DNA from: Burkholderiaceae bacterium
GTDB lineage: Bacteria > Pseudomonadota > Gammaproteobacteria > Burkholderiales > Burkholderiaceae_C
Direction of reading: 5' to 3'
Length of the DNA: 64,000 bases
Assembly: GCA_913776825.1 (NCBI GenBank)
Contig: CAJYPV010000008.1
Location: forward strand, 62,001-126,000
In this document: positions 1-9,571 of the stretch, piece after piece
Layout: the number at the start of each line of letters is the position of its first letter
How positions within the stretch are numbered: the first letter of the stretch is position 1
Made by a program: the position numbers and the translations under genes
Notes under the pieces: generated by a model
What the model was told of the DNA's origin: nothing
What the model saw: the letters and a program-made list of their open reading frames with translations, nothing else
The model's database searches: none

Positions 1-1
1 C

Positions 2-2479
2 CGGGTGGTGCTGCAGGACTTCACCGGCGTGCCGCTGCTGGCCGACCTGGCCGCGATGCGCAATGTGGCGGCCGCGCAGGGCAAGAACCCGAAGACCATC
101 GAGCCGCTGGTGCCGGTGGATCTGGTGGTCGATCACTCCATCATGATCGATTACTTCGGCGACAAGTCCTCGCTGGACCTCAACATGAAGCTGGAATTCG
201 AGCGCAATCGCGAGCGCTATGAATTCATGAAGTGGGGCATGCAGGCCTTCGACACCTTCGGCGTGGTGCCGCCCGGATTCGGCATCGTCCACCAGGTCAA
301 CCTGGAATATCTGGCCCGCGGCGTGCACAAGACCAGCGGCGGCGACGGCGCCCCCGTCTACTACCCGGACACTTTGGTCGGGACCGACAGCCACACCACC
401 ATGATCAACGGCGTGGGCGTGGTCGGCTGGGGCGTGGGCGGCATCGAGGCCGAAGCCGGCATGCTCGGCCAGCCGGTGTATTTCCTGACACCGGATGTGG
501 TGGGCTTCGAGCTCACCGGCCGGCTGCGCGAGGGCGTGACGGCGACCGACCTGGTGCTGACCGTCACCGAGATCCTGCGCAAGGCCAAGGTGGTGGGCAA
601 GTTCGTCGAGTTCTTCGGCGAAGGCACCGCCTCGCTGTCGGTGCCGGACCGCGCGACCATCGGCAACATGGCGCCCGAGTACGGCGCGACGATGGGCTTC
701 TTCCCGGTCGATGAGCGCACCGTCGATTACTTCAAGGGCACCGGCCGCACCCAGGACGAGATCGAGGCCTTCGAGGCCTACTTCCGCGCGCAGGGCCTGT
801 TCGGCGTGCCACGCGCCGGCGACATCCAGTACAGCCAGGTGGTCAAGCTGGATCTGGGCACGGTGGTGCCGTCGCTGGCCGGACCGAAGCGGCCGCAGGA
901 CCGGATCGTCATCACCGATCTGGCCAAGACCTTCGCCAGCCTGTTCAGCAAGCCGGTGGCCGAGAACGGCTTCAACCAGCCCGCCTCGAAGCTGGACCAG
1001 CGCCATCCGCTCGGCGGCCAGCAGGCCGGCATCGACATCGGCAACGGCGATGTGCTGATCGCCGCCATCACCTCCTGCACCAACACCTCCAATCCCAGCG
1101 TGATGCTGGCCGCCGGCCTGCTCGCCAAGAAGGCGGTCTATGCCGGCTTGACGGTGCCCGCGCACATCAAGACCTCGCTCGCGCCCGGCTCGCGCATCGT
1201 GACCGAGTATCTGGAGAAGGCCGGCCTGCTGCCCTATCTGGAGAAGCTGGGCTTCTCGGTGGCGGCCTACGGTTGCACCACCTGCATCGGCAATGCGGGC
1301 GACCTCACGCCGGAGATCAATGACGCGATCGTCAGCAACGACCTGGTCTGCGCCGCGGTGCTGTCGGGCAACCGCAACTTCGAGGCCCGCATCCATCCCA
1401 ACATCAAGGCCAACTTCCTTGCCAGCCCGCCGCTGGTGGTGGCGTATGCCATCGCCGGCAATGTGACCCGCGATCTGATGACCGAGCCGGTGGGCCTGGG
1501 CACCGGCGGCAAGCCGGTCTATCTGGGCGACATCTGGCCGACCAGCGACGAGGTCCACACCCTGCTGAAGCTCGCGCTCAATCCGGACGCGTTCCGGGCC
1601 AACTATGCGAAGGTGAAGTCCGAGCCCGGCCCGCTGTGGGAAAAGATCAAGGGCGGCACCGGCCAGGTCTATGGCTGGCCCAAGAGCAGCTACATCGCGC
1701 AGCCGCCGTTCTTCAGCGGCTTCACCCAGACGCCGCAGGCGCAGGAGGTCGGCGTGCGCGGCGCACGGGTGATGGCGCTGTTCGGGGATTCGATCACCAC
1801 CGACCACATCTCGCCCGCCGGCGCGATCAAGGAAGCCTCGCCCGCGGGCAGCTACCTGAAGGAGCAAGGCGTGCTCAAGGCCGACTTCAACAGCTATGGC
1901 TCGCGCCGCGGCCACCATGAAGTCATGATGCGCGGCACCTTCGCCAATGTCCGGATCAAGAATCTGATGATCCCGACCAAGGACGATGGCTCCCGCGTGG
2001 AAGGCGGCCTGACGCTCTTCCAGCCCGGCAATGAAAAGATGTTCATCTATGACGCCGCGATGCGTTATGCGGCCGCTGGCGTGCCGACGGTGATCTTCGC
2101 CGGCGAGGAATACGGCACCGGCTCCAGCCGCGACTGGGCCGCCAAGGGCACGCAGTTGCTGGGCATCAAGGCGGTGGTGGCCAAGAGCTTCGAGCGCATC
2201 CACCGCTCCAACCTGGTCGGCATGGGCGTGCTGCCGCTGCAATTCCGTCCGGGCGACTCCTGGGAGAGCCTGGGCATCACCGGCCATGAGGTCATCGACA
2301 TCGAACTGGCCGACGAGATCCGTCCGCAGTCCGAGGCCACGCTGATCATCAAGCCGGCGCACGGAGCGGAGCGTCGGGTGCAACTGATCCTGCGCATCGA
2401 CACGCCGATCGAGGTCGAGTACTACCGCCACGGCGGCATCCTGCCGTATGTGCTGCGGCAGTTGCTGGCGGCAGCTTGA
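2..2479 (+). CDS. acnA: Aconitate hydratase AcnA (5' end cut by the window)
   Basis: This enzyme interconverts citrate and isocitrate through cis-aconitate in the TCA cycle, using a cytoplasmic [4Fe-4S] cluster. The reading frame is open from the first bases and about 80 N-terminal residues lie outside the window. The three cluster cysteines are visible: one in [10 protein letters not shown] (codon at 1076-1078) and two in GCTTCIGN (1274-1276 and 1283-1285). The motifs [20 protein letters not shown] and [19 protein letters not shown] and the C-terminal swivel domain ([10 protein letters not shown]) match AcnA of the IRP1-like type. AcnD, the 2-methylisocitrate dehydratase common in this group, has a different central sequence, and no prpF or prpC is adjacent. 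A strong terminator follows 27 bases after the stop. The identification is firm. Confidence 0.95.
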   Translation, partial: RVVLQDFTGVPLLADLAAMRNVAAAQGKNPKTIEPLVPVDLVVDHSIMIDYFGDKSSLDLNMKLEFERNRERYEFMKWGMQAFDTFGVVPPGFGIVHQVNLEYLARGVHKTSGGDGAPVYYPDTLVGTDSHTTMINGVGVVGWGVGGIEAEAGMLGQPVYFLTPDVVGFELTGRLREGVTATDLVLTVTEILRKAKVVGKFVEFFGEGTASLSVPDRATIGNMAPEYGATMGFFPVDERTVDYFKGTGRTQDEIEAFEAYFRAQGLFGVPRAGDIQYSQVVKLDLGTVVPSLAGPKRPQDRIVITDLAKTFASLFSKPVAENGFNQPASKLDQRHPLGGQQAGIDIGNGDVLIAAITSCTNTSNPSVMLAAGLLAKKAVYAGLTVPAHIKTSLAPGSRIVTEYLEKAGLLPYLEKLGFSVAAYGCTTCIGNAGDLTPEINDAIVSNDLVCAAVLSGNRNFEARIHPNIKANFLASPPLVVAYAIAGNVTRDLMTEPVGLGTGGKPVYLGDIWPTSDEVHTLLKLALNPDAFRANYAKVKSEPGPLWEKIKGGTGQVYGWPKSSYIAQPPFFSGFTQTPQAQEVGVRGARVMALFGDSITTDHISPAGAIKEASPAGSYLKEQGVLKADFNSYGSRRGHHEVMMRGTFANVRIKNLMIPTKDDGSRVEGGLTLFQPGNEKMFIYDAAMRYAAAGVPTVIFAGEEYGTGSSRDWAAKGTQLLGIKAVVAKSFERIHRSNLVGMGVLPLQFRPGDSWESLGITGHEVIDIELADEIRPQSEATLIIKPAHGAERRVQLILRIDTPIEVEYYRHGGILPYVLRQLLAAA

Positions 2480-2505
2480 GCGGCTGATCCCCTCCCCCAA
2501 CGCCA

Positions 2506-2534
2506 AGGGTGGACCGTCCGGTCCACCCTATTTT
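2506..2534 (+). terminator. Rho-independent terminator of acnA
   Basis: A perfect 10-bp stem (AGGGTGGACC with GGTCCACCCT) and a 4-base loop is followed by ATTTTC. It lies just after the acnA stop and before arsR, so it separates the two transcription units. Confidence 0.85.
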
Positions 2535-2619
2535 CATGCGGGCGCCGGCCGTGATTGGCGCGGCGTCGTCACCGCGCTCTTGCCGGGTGGGCCCGACGTC
2601 GAACGTCGACCCGTTTCAT

Positions 2620-2638
2620 ATTTCGACTAAACTCGAAT
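2620..2638 (+). promoter_or_regulatory. Candidate ArsR operator overlapping the arsR start
   Basis: The inverted repeat TTCGA-CTAAAC-TCGAA (2622-2637) ends on the first base of the arsR start codon. ArsR/SmtB repressors bind short AT-containing dyads in their own promoters, and this is the only AT-rich dyad in the region. The assignment rests on position and symmetry only. Confidence 0.45.
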
Positions 2639-2963
2639 GATGGAAGAATCCGAGATCATCAAGGCGCTGGGCGCGCTGGCGCATCCGCTGCGGCTGCGGG
2701 TGTTCCGCGCGCTGGTCGTCGTGGGCGAGACCGGTCTGACGCCGGGCGCCATGCAGGAAGCGCTGGAGGTGCCGGCGGCGACGCTGTCCTTTCATTTGAA
2801 GGAGCTGGTCGGCTCCGGCCTGGTGACGCAGGAGCGCGCCAGCCGCTACCTGATCTATCGCGCGGCCTATGCGCAGATGAATGCGCTGTTGGGCTATCTG
2901 ACCGAGAACTGCTGCGAGGGCGCGTCCTGCGCCGTTCTTCCCCACACGTCCAGCTGCTGCTGA
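2637..2963 (+). CDS. arsR: ArsR-family arsenite-responsive repressor
   Basis: This 108-residue winged-helix repressor probably shuts off the following arsC-acr3-arsH genes until trivalent arsenic binds. The DNA-binding helix region is LEVPAATLSFHLKELVGSGLV (about residues 43-63). The classical ELCVCDL metal site of helix alpha-3 is absent. Instead cysteines cluster at the C terminus: Cys92, Cys93 and Cys98 (NCCEGASC) plus a final Cys-Cys. This resembles the C-terminal arsenite site described for Acidithiobacillus ferrooxidans ArsR. No Shine-Dalgarno sequence precedes the two tandem ATGs (2637 and 2640), so the message may be leaderless or nearly so. The next gene starts 11 bases downstream of the stop. 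Confidence 0.88.
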   Translation: MMEESEIIKALGALAHPLRLRVFRALVVVGETGLTPGAMQEALEVPAATLSFHLKELVGSGLVTQERASRYLIYRAAYAQMNALLGYLTENCCEGASCAVLPHTSSCC

Positions 2964-2974
2964 CCCACTGCCTC

Positions 2975-3463
2975 ATGACCACCCACATCCTCATCCTCTG
3001 CACCCACAACTCGGCCCGCAGCGTGCTGGCCGAAAGCCTGCTGAACCACTGGGCGCGTCGTCTCAATCAAAACCTGCGCGCCCACAGCGCCGGCAGCACG
3101 CCCAGCGGCCGCATCCATCCTCAGGCGTTGCAGGCGCTGGCCAGCGCCGGCGTCGACGCATCGGATGCCCGCAGCAAGTCCTGGGACGAGTTCGTCGGCG
3201 AGGCGGCACCGGTGATGCGGATCGTCATCACGGTCTGTGACAACGCTGCCGCCGAGCCCTGCCCTTACTGGCCCGGCAGCCCGGTCCGCGCGCATTGGGG
3301 TTTCCCGGATCCGTCGCTGGCGCCGGAAGCTGAGCGGGCGCAGGCCTTCGCGCTCACGCGGCAGGCCATCGGATACCGGATGCTGCAACTGGCGCGGCTG
3401 CCGGTGGCGTCGCTGACTGATGCCGAGCTGCAGCTGGCGCTGGACGAGATCGGGAGGTCCTGA
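2975..3463 (+). CDS. arsC: Arsenate reductase, LMW-phosphatase-fold (thioredoxin-type)
   Basis: This 162-residue cytoplasmic enzyme reduces arsenate to arsenite for export by the next gene product. The P-loop CTHNSARS (Cys9 to Arg15) is the C-x5-R signature of the low-molecular-weight phosphatase fold. Cys88 and Cys96 (VCDNAAAEPC), followed by HWGFPDPS, match the two further redox cysteines of thioredoxin-coupled ArsC. The frame is open much further upstream, but the ATG at 2975 is chosen because it places the P-loop at the N terminus as in the family and lies just after arsR. The stop is separated from the acr3 ATG by one base, which suggests translational coupling. Confidence 0.9.
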   Translation: MTTHILILCTHNSARSVLAESLLNHWARRLNQNLRAHSAGSTPSGRIHPQALQALASAGVDASDARSKSWDEFVGEAAPVMRIVITVCDNAAAEPCPYWPGSPVRAHWGFPDPSLAPEAERAQAFALTRQAIGYRMLQLARLPVASLTDAELQLALDEIGRS

Positions 3464-3464
3464 G

Positions 3465-4547
3465 ATGACGTCGTCCGTCTCCGCGCCGGTGTCGCCGGCC
3501 GCCGCCAAGCCGGCGATCAGTTTCTTCGAGCGTCATCTCACCGTGTGGGTGGCGCTGTGCATCGTGGCGGGCGTGGCGCTGGGTCAGTTCCTGCCCGGGC
3601 TGGCCCGCACCGTGGCGGCGTGGGAGATCGCGCAGGTGAATCTGCCGGTCGGTCTGCTGATCTGGGTGATGATCATTCCGATGCTGCTGAAGATCGACTT
3701 CAGCGCGCTCGGCCAGGTCACCGCCCATGCGCGCGGCATCGGCGTGACGCTCTTCATCAACTGGGCGGTGAAGCCGTTCTCGATGGCGCTGCTGGGATGG
3801 ATCTTCATCCGCCATGTCTTCGCGGACTGGCTGCCATCGGATCAACTGGACAGCTACATCGCCGGCCTGATCCTGCTGGCGGCGGCGCCTTGCACGGCGA
3901 TGGTGTTTGTCTGGAGCCAGCTTTGCAAGGGCGATCCCTACTTCACGCTGTCGCAGGTGGCCTTGAACGACGCGATCATGATCGTCGCCTTCGCGCCGTT
4001 GGTGGCGCTGCTGCTGGGTCTGTCGTCGATCACCGTGCCCTGGGACACGCTGATGACGTCGGTGGGGCTCTACATCGTGGTGCCGGTCGTGTTGTCCCAA
4101 TGGTGGCGGCGCCATTTGCTGCGGCGCGGTACGGCGCACTTCAAGCAGGTCACGCATCGTCTCGGGCCGTTCTCCATCAGCGCACTGCTGCTCACGCTGG
4201 TGCTGCTGTTCGCCTTCCAGGGCGACCGGATCATCGCGCAGCCGGTGGTGATCGCGCTGCTGGCGGTGCCGATCCTGATCCAGGTGGTGCTCAATGCGGG
4301 GCTGGCCTATGGACTCAATCGCCGGCTGGGCGTGCGCCACTGCGTGGCCGGACCGTCGGCGCTGATCGGCGCCAGCAACTTTTTCGAGCTGGCGGTGGCG
4401 ACGGCCATCAGCCTGTTCGGATTTCAATCGGGCGCGGCGCTGGCGACGGTCGTCGGCGTGTTGATCGAAGTGCCGGTGATGCTCGCGGTGGTGGGCGTCG
4501 TGAACCGGTCGCAAGCCTGGTATGAACGAGGAGCCTGCTGTGCCTGA
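3465..4547 (+). CDS. acr3: Acr3-type arsenite efflux permease
   Basis: This 360-residue inner-membrane transporter has about ten hydrophobic segments and extrudes As(OH)3/arsenite using the proton-motive force. Cys143 in [11 protein letters not shown] and Glu308 in ASNFFELA sit in the contexts of the cysteine and glutamate found essential in other Acr3 proteins. The length is normal for the family. The start is the ATG one base after arsC, with GGGAGG 8 bases upstream inside arsC. The 3' end overlaps the arsH start. Confidence 0.93.
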   Translation: MTSSVSAPVSPAAAKPAISFFERHLTVWVALCIVAGVALGQFLPGLARTVAAWEIAQVNLPVGLLIWVMIIPMLLKIDFSALGQVTAHARGIGVTLFINWAVKPFSMALLGWIFIRHVFADWLPSDQLDSYIAGLILLAAAPCTAMVFVWSQLCKGDPYFTLSQVALNDAIMIVAFAPLVALLLGLSSITVPWDTLMTSVGLYIVVPVVLSQWWRRHLLRRGTAHFKQVTHRLGPFSISALLLTLVLLFAFQGDRIIAQPVVIALLAVPILIQVVLNAGLAYGLNRRLGVRHCVAGPSALIGASNFFELAVATAISLFGFQSGAALATVVGVLIEVPVMLAVVGVVNRSQAWYERGACCA

Positions 4548-5262
4548 ATTGGCGTTGACCTTTCCCGCGCTGGATCAGGCGCTGTTCGATGTGCCGGACG
4601 CGCAGCGTCTGCGGGTGGCGACGCCGTCATCGCATCCGCCGCGATTTCTGCTGTTGTACGGCTCGCTGCGCACGCGGTCCTACAGCCGGCTGCTGAGCTT
4701 CGAGGCCGCGCGCCTGCTGACCGCGATGGGCGGCGAGGTGCGTCTGTTCGATCCCACCGGCTTGCCGCTGCCGGACGACGCACCCGAATCTCATCCCAAG
4801 GTGCAGGAGCTTCGCGAACTGGCGGCCTGGTCCGAAGGCATGGTCTGGTGCTCGCCGGAGCGACATGGCGCGATGACCGGCGTGATGAAGTCGCAGATCG
4901 ACTGGATCCCGCTCAACACCGGCGCGATCCGTCCGACGCAAGGCAAGACGCTGGCCGTGATGCAGGTCTCCGGCGGATCGCAGAGCTTCAATGCGGTGAA
5001 CCAGATGCGGGTGCTGGGCCGCTGGATGCGGATGCTGACCATCCCCAACCAGTCGTCGGTCGCGCAGGCCTATCAGGAATTCACCGACGAGGGCCGGATG
5101 AAGCCGTCCTCGTACTACGACCGCGTGGTGGACGTGATGGAAGAGCTCTTCAAATTCACGCTGCTGACGCGTGATCTGGGGCCGGTGCTGCTGGATCGGT
5201 ACAGCGAGCGCAAGGAATCCGCCGCGGCTGCGGCGAAGCGGGTGCAGCAGTCGGCGATTTGA
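4540..5262 (+). CDS. arsH: ArsH, NADPH-dependent FMN organoarsenical oxidase/reductase
   Basis: ArsH is a cytoplasmic flavoprotein that oxidises trivalent organoarsenicals; it belongs to the NADPH:FMN reductase fold. The flavin-binding segment [13 protein letters not shown] and the family motif [18 protein letters not shown] are both present, followed by [24 protein letters not shown] at 4540 preceded at 6 bases by CGAGGAG is the better start. An ATG at 4522 in the same frame has no ribosome-binding site. With the GTG start the gene overlaps acr3 by 8 bases. It is the last gene of the ars operon. Confidence 0.92.
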   Translation: MPELALTFPALDQALFDVPDAQRLRVATPSSHPPRFLLLYGSLRTRSYSRLLSFEAARLLTAMGGEVRLFDPTGLPLPDDAPESHPKVQELRELAAWSEGMVWCSPERHGAMTGVMKSQIDWIPLNTGAIRPTQGKTLAVMQVSGGSQSFNAVNQMRVLGRWMRMLTIPNQSSVAQAYQEFTDEGRMKPSSYYDRVVDVMEELFKFTLLTRDLGPVLLDRYSERKESAAAAAKRVQQSAI

Positions 5263-5355
5263 GGGGAGCGGGCTGAGGGCGCGGCGGTCGTGTGGACGAT
5301 GGAGTGAGTCGATCCGGTGGAGAGGCTACCGCCAGCGTGCCTCTGTCCAGCAAGA

Positions 5356-5865
5356 TCAGGGCAGCGAATAACTGAACTCGTAGCTGTGCCGCCCCTGCTC
5401 CTGAATGATGCGGAATTCACCGCTCAAGCCGACCAGCTCGTCGGTGCCGGAATCCGGCACCACGGTGACCGACAGACTGGGCGCGCCTTTGTTCATCGTG
5501 CCGGTGTGCTGCAGCACGAAGCTGCCCTTCTTGCCGTTCAGCGTGCCCTGCACCCGCTCGATCGCGACATAGCCGGCTGATCCCTTGACCGCGGTCATCG
5601 CGCTCAGCATCTGCCCCTGCGTGGTGGCGACCAGATCACCGGTGATGGTCTTGTCGATGGACATGCGTCCCAAGGATGAGCCCTCCGGCTGGCCCTCCAC
5701 GGGCAAGGGTTGAAGCTTGACGACGAAATCGCCTTTGGCAACGTGGGTCATGGTGGGTTTTCCGGTGGCGGTCGAAGGGATGGGGCGGGTCTGTGCATGG
5801 GCTGTCGCGCCGACGATTAGCACGCCGGCCAGGAGCCAGGTCATGCGGAGGTGGGGTCGTGTCAT
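5356..5865 (-). CDS. Secreted DUF3224-family protein
   Basis: This 169-residue protein of unknown function has a predicted signal peptide (hydrophobic TWLLAGVLIVGATAHA followed by Q). The mature part is a single DUF3224 beta-barrel-like domain with the family signatures GDLVATTQGQMLSA, GYVAIERVQGTLNGKKGSF and VTVVPDSGTDELVGLSG. The start at 5865 gives a conventional leader; an ATG at 5937 would add 24 residues with no leader character, and an ATG at 5844 is also possible. It converges on the ars operon and is divergent from the glpQ gene. DUF3224 proteins have no settled biochemical role. Confidence 0.8.
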   Translation of the reverse strand: MTRPHLRMTWLLAGVLIVGATAHAQTRPIPSTATGKPTMTHVAKGDFVVKLQPLPVEGQPEGSSLGRMSIDKTITGDLVATTQGQMLSAMTAVKGSAGYVAIERVQGTLNGKKGSFVLQHTGTMNKGAPSLSVTVVPDSGTDELVGLSGEFRIIQEQGRHSYEFSYSLP

Positions 5866-6055
5866 CGGATCGGGCGTGCGTGGCAGGTCGGCCGACTGTG
5901 CCAGCGATGGCGCGGCGTCACCAGTGTGGGTTTTCATGGGAGGCCGCGAGGCTGAGCGCGTCCGCTAATTCAGCGACGCGCCTGGGGTCGATCACGAAAC
6001 CTTCATCATCCCGGCCCTACCCTCCGGGGCTCAAGAAACCCATCAGGAGACCGAC

Positions 6056-7231
6056 TTGAAGCTGCTTCACTCCGTGCTGCTCATCGCGGCGGCCACCGCT
6101 GCCCTGGCCTCGCCCGTGGACGCGCGTCCCACCCCGTCGCGCGAGCCGACCTTGATCGCTCACCGTGGCGCGAGCGGCTATCTGCCGGAGCACACGCTGG
6201 CCGCGTACTGGATGGCGATCGAGCAAGGCGCCGATTTCGTGGAGCCGGATCTGGTCATCACCAAGGACGGCGTGCTGGTGGCGCGGCATGAGAACGCCAT
6301 CGCCATCCTGAATGCCGACGGCTCGGTGCGTGAAGCCACCACCGATGTGGCGGACCGGCCCGAATTCGCGGCCCGCAAGACCACCAAGATGATCGACGGC
6401 GTGGCCATTACCGGCTGGTTCACCGAGGACTTCACCCTGGCCGAGCTGAAGACGCTGCGCGCCCGCGAGCGCATTCCGCAAGTGCGCGTCGGCAACACCC
6501 GTTTCAACGGCATGTTCGAGGTGCCCACCTTCGAAGAGGTGCTGCAGTTGGTCCAACAAGCGAATGACCGCCGCCGCGAGGAAGCGCGTGATGACCGCGA
6601 CGCGCGCCATGGCCACGGCCCGTCGCGCCGGTTCAAGCCGGTGGGCGTCTATCCGGAAACCAAGCACCCGAGCTATTTCGCCGGCATCGGCAAGCCGCTG
6701 GAAGAACCGCTGGTGCGCCTGCTCCACAAGTACGGCTACCGTGGCGCGGACGCGCCGGTGTTCATCCAGTCCTTCGAGGTCGGCAACCTGCGCAAGCTCA
6801 ACCGCATGACGCGCGTGCCACTGGTGCAGTTGCTCAGCAATGCCGGCCAGCCCTATGACTTCACGCTGAGCGGCGACACCCGCAGCTATGCCGATCTGGC
6901 CAAGCCCGCCGGCCTCGCGGAGATCGCCAGCTACGCGCAGGGCATCGGCGCCAACACGGCCCTGATGATCCCGTTGGTGGACGGCAAGTTGGGCAAGCCG
7001 ACCACGCTGGTCCGCGATGCCCATGCGGCCGGCCTGATCGTCCATGGCTGGACCTTCCGCGCGGAAAACGTGTTCCTGCCGAATGAATTCGATGTCGGCA
7101 CCGATCCCGCCGCGATCGGCGATCTGGCGGGGCAGATTCGGGCATTCCTGAATCTGGGGATGGATGGCTTGTTCAGCGATCAATCGTTCCTGGCGCGTCA
7201 GGCGATTGATGGGTATGTGAAGAAGCCTTGA
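6056..7231 (+). CDS. glpQ: Periplasmic glycerophosphodiester phosphodiesterase
   Basis: The protein hydrolyses glycerophosphodiesters to glycerol-3-phosphate and alcohols. A signal peptide (about residues 1-24, cut near VDA-R) is followed by a GDPD TIM barrel. Catalytic and metal residues visible are His36 in AHRGASGYLPEHT, Glu63 and Asp65 in VEPDLVITKDG, and His78 in RHEN. The start is an unusual TTG at 6056, supported by CAGGAG six bases upstream and by the leader beginning at this codon. A charged stretch rich in Arg and Asp (about residues 178-198, EARDDRDARHGHGPSRR) is inserted between the GDPD blocks. Length (391 residues) fits periplasmic GlpQ. Confidence 0.92.
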   Translation: MKLLHSVLLIAAATAALASPVDARPTPSREPTLIAHRGASGYLPEHTLAAYWMAIEQGADFVEPDLVITKDGVLVARHENAIAILNADGSVREATTDVADRPEFAARKTTKMIDGVAITGWFTEDFTLAELKTLRARERIPQVRVGNTRFNGMFEVPTFEEVLQLVQQANDRRREEARDDRDARHGHGPSRRFKPVGVYPETKHPSYFAGIGKPLEEPLVRLLHKYGYRGADAPVFIQSFEVGNLRKLNRMTRVPLVQLLSNAGQPYDFTLSGDTRSYADLAKPAGLAEIASYAQGIGANTALMIPLVDGKLGKPTTLVRDAHAAGLIVHGWTFRAENVFLPNEFDVGTDPAAIGDLAGQIRAFLNLGMDGLFSDQSFLARQAIDGYVKKP

Positions 7232-7296
7232 AGCGATCGCAATCTCGATCGCGATCTCGATGGCCATGAGGCGGGCCTGGTGTCCAATGCACCCCC

Positions 7297-8184
7297 ATGC
7301 CCCGCCTCGCATTCTTCGCGCCGCTCCTCCTGACGCTGGCCACCCTGCCCTCGTTCAGCCACGGCGAGCCGTCGCTCCGAGAAGCCGCCTCTCTGCAGTT
7401 CCAAAGCGGCTTCTCCGGCCCACCGGCCGCGCAGTGGCCAGCCGATGCGCCGCCGGTGCGGTTTTATGTCGCCCGGGGCGCCGCGGCGCCGTCCTGTGGA
7501 CTCTGGCTCGCCGCCCGGAGCCAGGTCCTGCCGCTGGTGGAGCCGGACGGGGGCAGCGACTTTCCGCAATGCATCGGGGTCCCCGCGGCGATGGTGCTCC
7601 CGCAAGGCTCACAGCGCTTCTTGCTGCTCCGGGTCAAACAGCGCGACACCCGTGAGGACACCAGCCTGACCGACCTGCTGTTCCTCGATGCCGGCGACGT
7701 GCCGCAAGCGCGGGACGATCTGTCGCCGACCACGGTGCCGGACACCACCAAGCCGCTCACCCAGGTCGCTGCCTGGCTGCGCGCCCACTGGGTCCACCAA
7801 GCCGACCCCACGCCGGGCGCCCGCGCATTGGCGGAGCACACGGCGACGACACCAGACGCCTATCTCGCGGTTTCCCAACGGTCCGATGGGACGTGTCAGT
7901 ACGCGGCGGGCACGCCGCTTTCGCCGGCGCCTCTGTTGAAGGCGACCCATGCGTGCGAGCGTGTGTTGGCCACTTCAGCGTTCCAGCAAGGCGCGTCGTC
8001 GTGGCTGTTGGTGCTGTTCAAACGCTCGGGCGCTGGCACCGAAGCGCTGGTCTTCGAGGTGAATGCCCAGGGCGCGCGCGAGTGGCCCGATCTCGCGGCG
8101 GAACTAAAGACGCAGGCGGCTGAGGGAAAGGTGTTGCCGTTGCGGCAGGCGTTGCAGAGGCGGGTCGCCGGGATGCGGCGCTGA
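7297..8184 (+). CDS. Secreted protein of unknown function
   Basis: The product is 295 residues with a good signal peptide (LAFFAPLLLTLATLPSFSHG). I recognise no domain. Four cysteines in the mature part (in PSCGLW, FPQCIG, DGTCQY and THACER) could form two disulfides in the periplasm. The codon pattern is strongly GC at third positions, supporting real coding. It follows glpQ by 65 bases in the same direction and may be co-transcribed. Confidence 0.65.
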   Translation: MPRLAFFAPLLLTLATLPSFSHGEPSLREAASLQFQSGFSGPPAAQWPADAPPVRFYVARGAAAPSCGLWLAARSQVLPLVEPDGGSDFPQCIGVPAAMVLPQGSQRFLLLRVKQRDTREDTSLTDLLFLDAGDVPQARDDLSPTTVPDTTKPLTQVAAWLRAHWVHQADPTPGARALAEHTATTPDAYLAVSQRSDGTCQYAAGTPLSPAPLLKATHACERVLATSAFQQGASSWLLVLFKRSGAGTEALVFEVNAQGAREWPDLAAELKTQAAEGKVLPLRQALQRRVAGMRR

Positions 8185-8301
8185 ACGGACGATCAGCCTC
8201 GTGGATGCGGACGATGGGAGGGTCGCGAGCCTGATCTGCTGAGCGGCTTGGGCGCGCGATCAGGATGAGAACGCTGACCGCGCCCCCCCACCCGCAGCCG
8301 T

Positions 8302-9327
8302 TCACTCCACCGCTGCCGCCTCGCCCTCACCGTCGCTCTCGATCAACCGTTCCGGTTCACGCGCCACCAGCACCTCATTCAGCACCGAGGTGGCGTAATT
8401 CCCAGCCGGCAAGGAGAAGCTGATCACCAGTTGATCCGCCTCCGGCCAGTCCCAGCTCAGTTCTTGCGGACTCGCGACCAGCGAGCGCCGGTCCTGGTCC
8501 AGCCCGGCGTGCTCCAGGCCATCGCACAAGCCGGCGTGACGAGCGGCGACGCCGTTCTCCAGCGCCTGGGCCTCTTCGGTCGTGCTCACCCGACCCCGGC
8601 CCCACATCGGTCCGGTCGGTCGGCCGGACGCATCCATCACGTCGCCCGCCAGCGTCTGGCCCCATCGCCCCTGCTGGATGCGCAGCGCAAGCACCTCGTT
8701 GAAAACAAAGGAGCGCACCGCCGACAGATAGATGCCCTTCTTCTTCGGATTTCGCACCCGGATCTCGCGGGCGAGCATGGCCCGACCCTGCTCGACATTG
8801 CCGCCGTCATGGCCGAATCGCTGGGCGCCGAAATAGTTGGGCACGCCCTGGGCGGCAATGGCCTGCAGGTTGGCCTCGATGGCCGCGCGGTCGCCGGTCA
8901 CGTCCCGCAGCACGATGCGGAAGCGGTTGCCGGCGAGGTCGCCAGGACGCAGCTTCTTCACATGCCGGCTTTGGCTCAGCACCTTGAACTCGGGATGCTG
9001 CAGGGCGGTCAGGTCGGGCGTGTCGCCCTTAGGCAGGTACAGGCTGAACCACTGGCGAGTGATGGCATAGCGGTCCTTCAGACCGGCATAGCCCACATCC
9101 CAGGTGTTCACGCCCGCGGCATCCGCCAGTTGCTGCGCGACATAGGCGGTGTTCGCGCCGTTCTTCTCAACGTCCAGCCAGACATGCTCGCCGGCACCCG
9201 ACGGCAACTGCAGCGGCAACTCGGTGACGAGGAAATCCTCGTTGTGCAGCTTCAAGGTCGCGCTCGCGCCGGTGACGGGATAGGCGGCCGGCCACTGCGG
9301 CAGGGTCGTGTAGGAAGAGTCGGTCAT
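8302..9327 (-). CDS. truD: tRNA pseudouridine(13) synthase TruD
   Basis: TruD isomerises uridine 13 of tRNA-Glu to pseudouridine. The catalytic aspartate is Asp85 in the signature GLKDRYAITRQWFSL. The second family motif PNYFGAQRFGHDGGNVEQG (about 167-185) and NPKKKGIYLSAVRSFVFNEVL are also present. The length of 341 residues is normal. In many proteobacteria truD lies beside ispF or surE; here it is alone between unrelated genes. Confidence 0.95.
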   Translation of the reverse strand: MTDSSYTTLPQWPAAYPVTGASATLKLHNEDFLVTELPLQLPSGAGEHVWLDVEKNGANTAYVAQQLADAAGVNTWDVGYAGLKDRYAITRQWFSLYLPKGDTPDLTALQHPEFKVLSQSRHVKKLRPGDLAGNRFRIVLRDVTGDRAAIEANLQAIAAQGVPNYFGAQRFGHDGGNVEQGRAMLAREIRVRNPKKKGIYLSAVRSFVFNEVLALRIQQGRWGQTLAGDVMDASGRPTGPMWGRGRVSTTEEAQALENGVAARHAGLCDGLEHAGLDQDRRSLVASPQELSWDWPEADQLVISFSLPAGNYATSVLNEVLVAREPERLIESDGEGEAAAVE

Positions 9328-9571
9328 GGATCAGGCGACAGGCGCCGGCAAGGGAAGGCGCACCGGTCGATGGACCTGCGACGCCGAAGCCCATGATTCT
9401 CGCCCCAGTGCCGACCCTCGTGACCGCGACGCGCGCACACGGCGATGATCCCGCAGACGCCCGCCTCACGCGGCACCGCCTGGGAAACCGTCCAACGCGC
9501 GCCCAATCCTTCCGCGATGGCGGGATCCACGCGCCCGCCCTGCGGCGCGAGCGCGCCGCATCGGCTGGATC

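Noticed and set aside
2555-3463. Long form of arsC starting upstream of arsR
   Set aside because: The first 140 codons are the shifted frame of arsR; the enzyme begins at the ATG at 2975.
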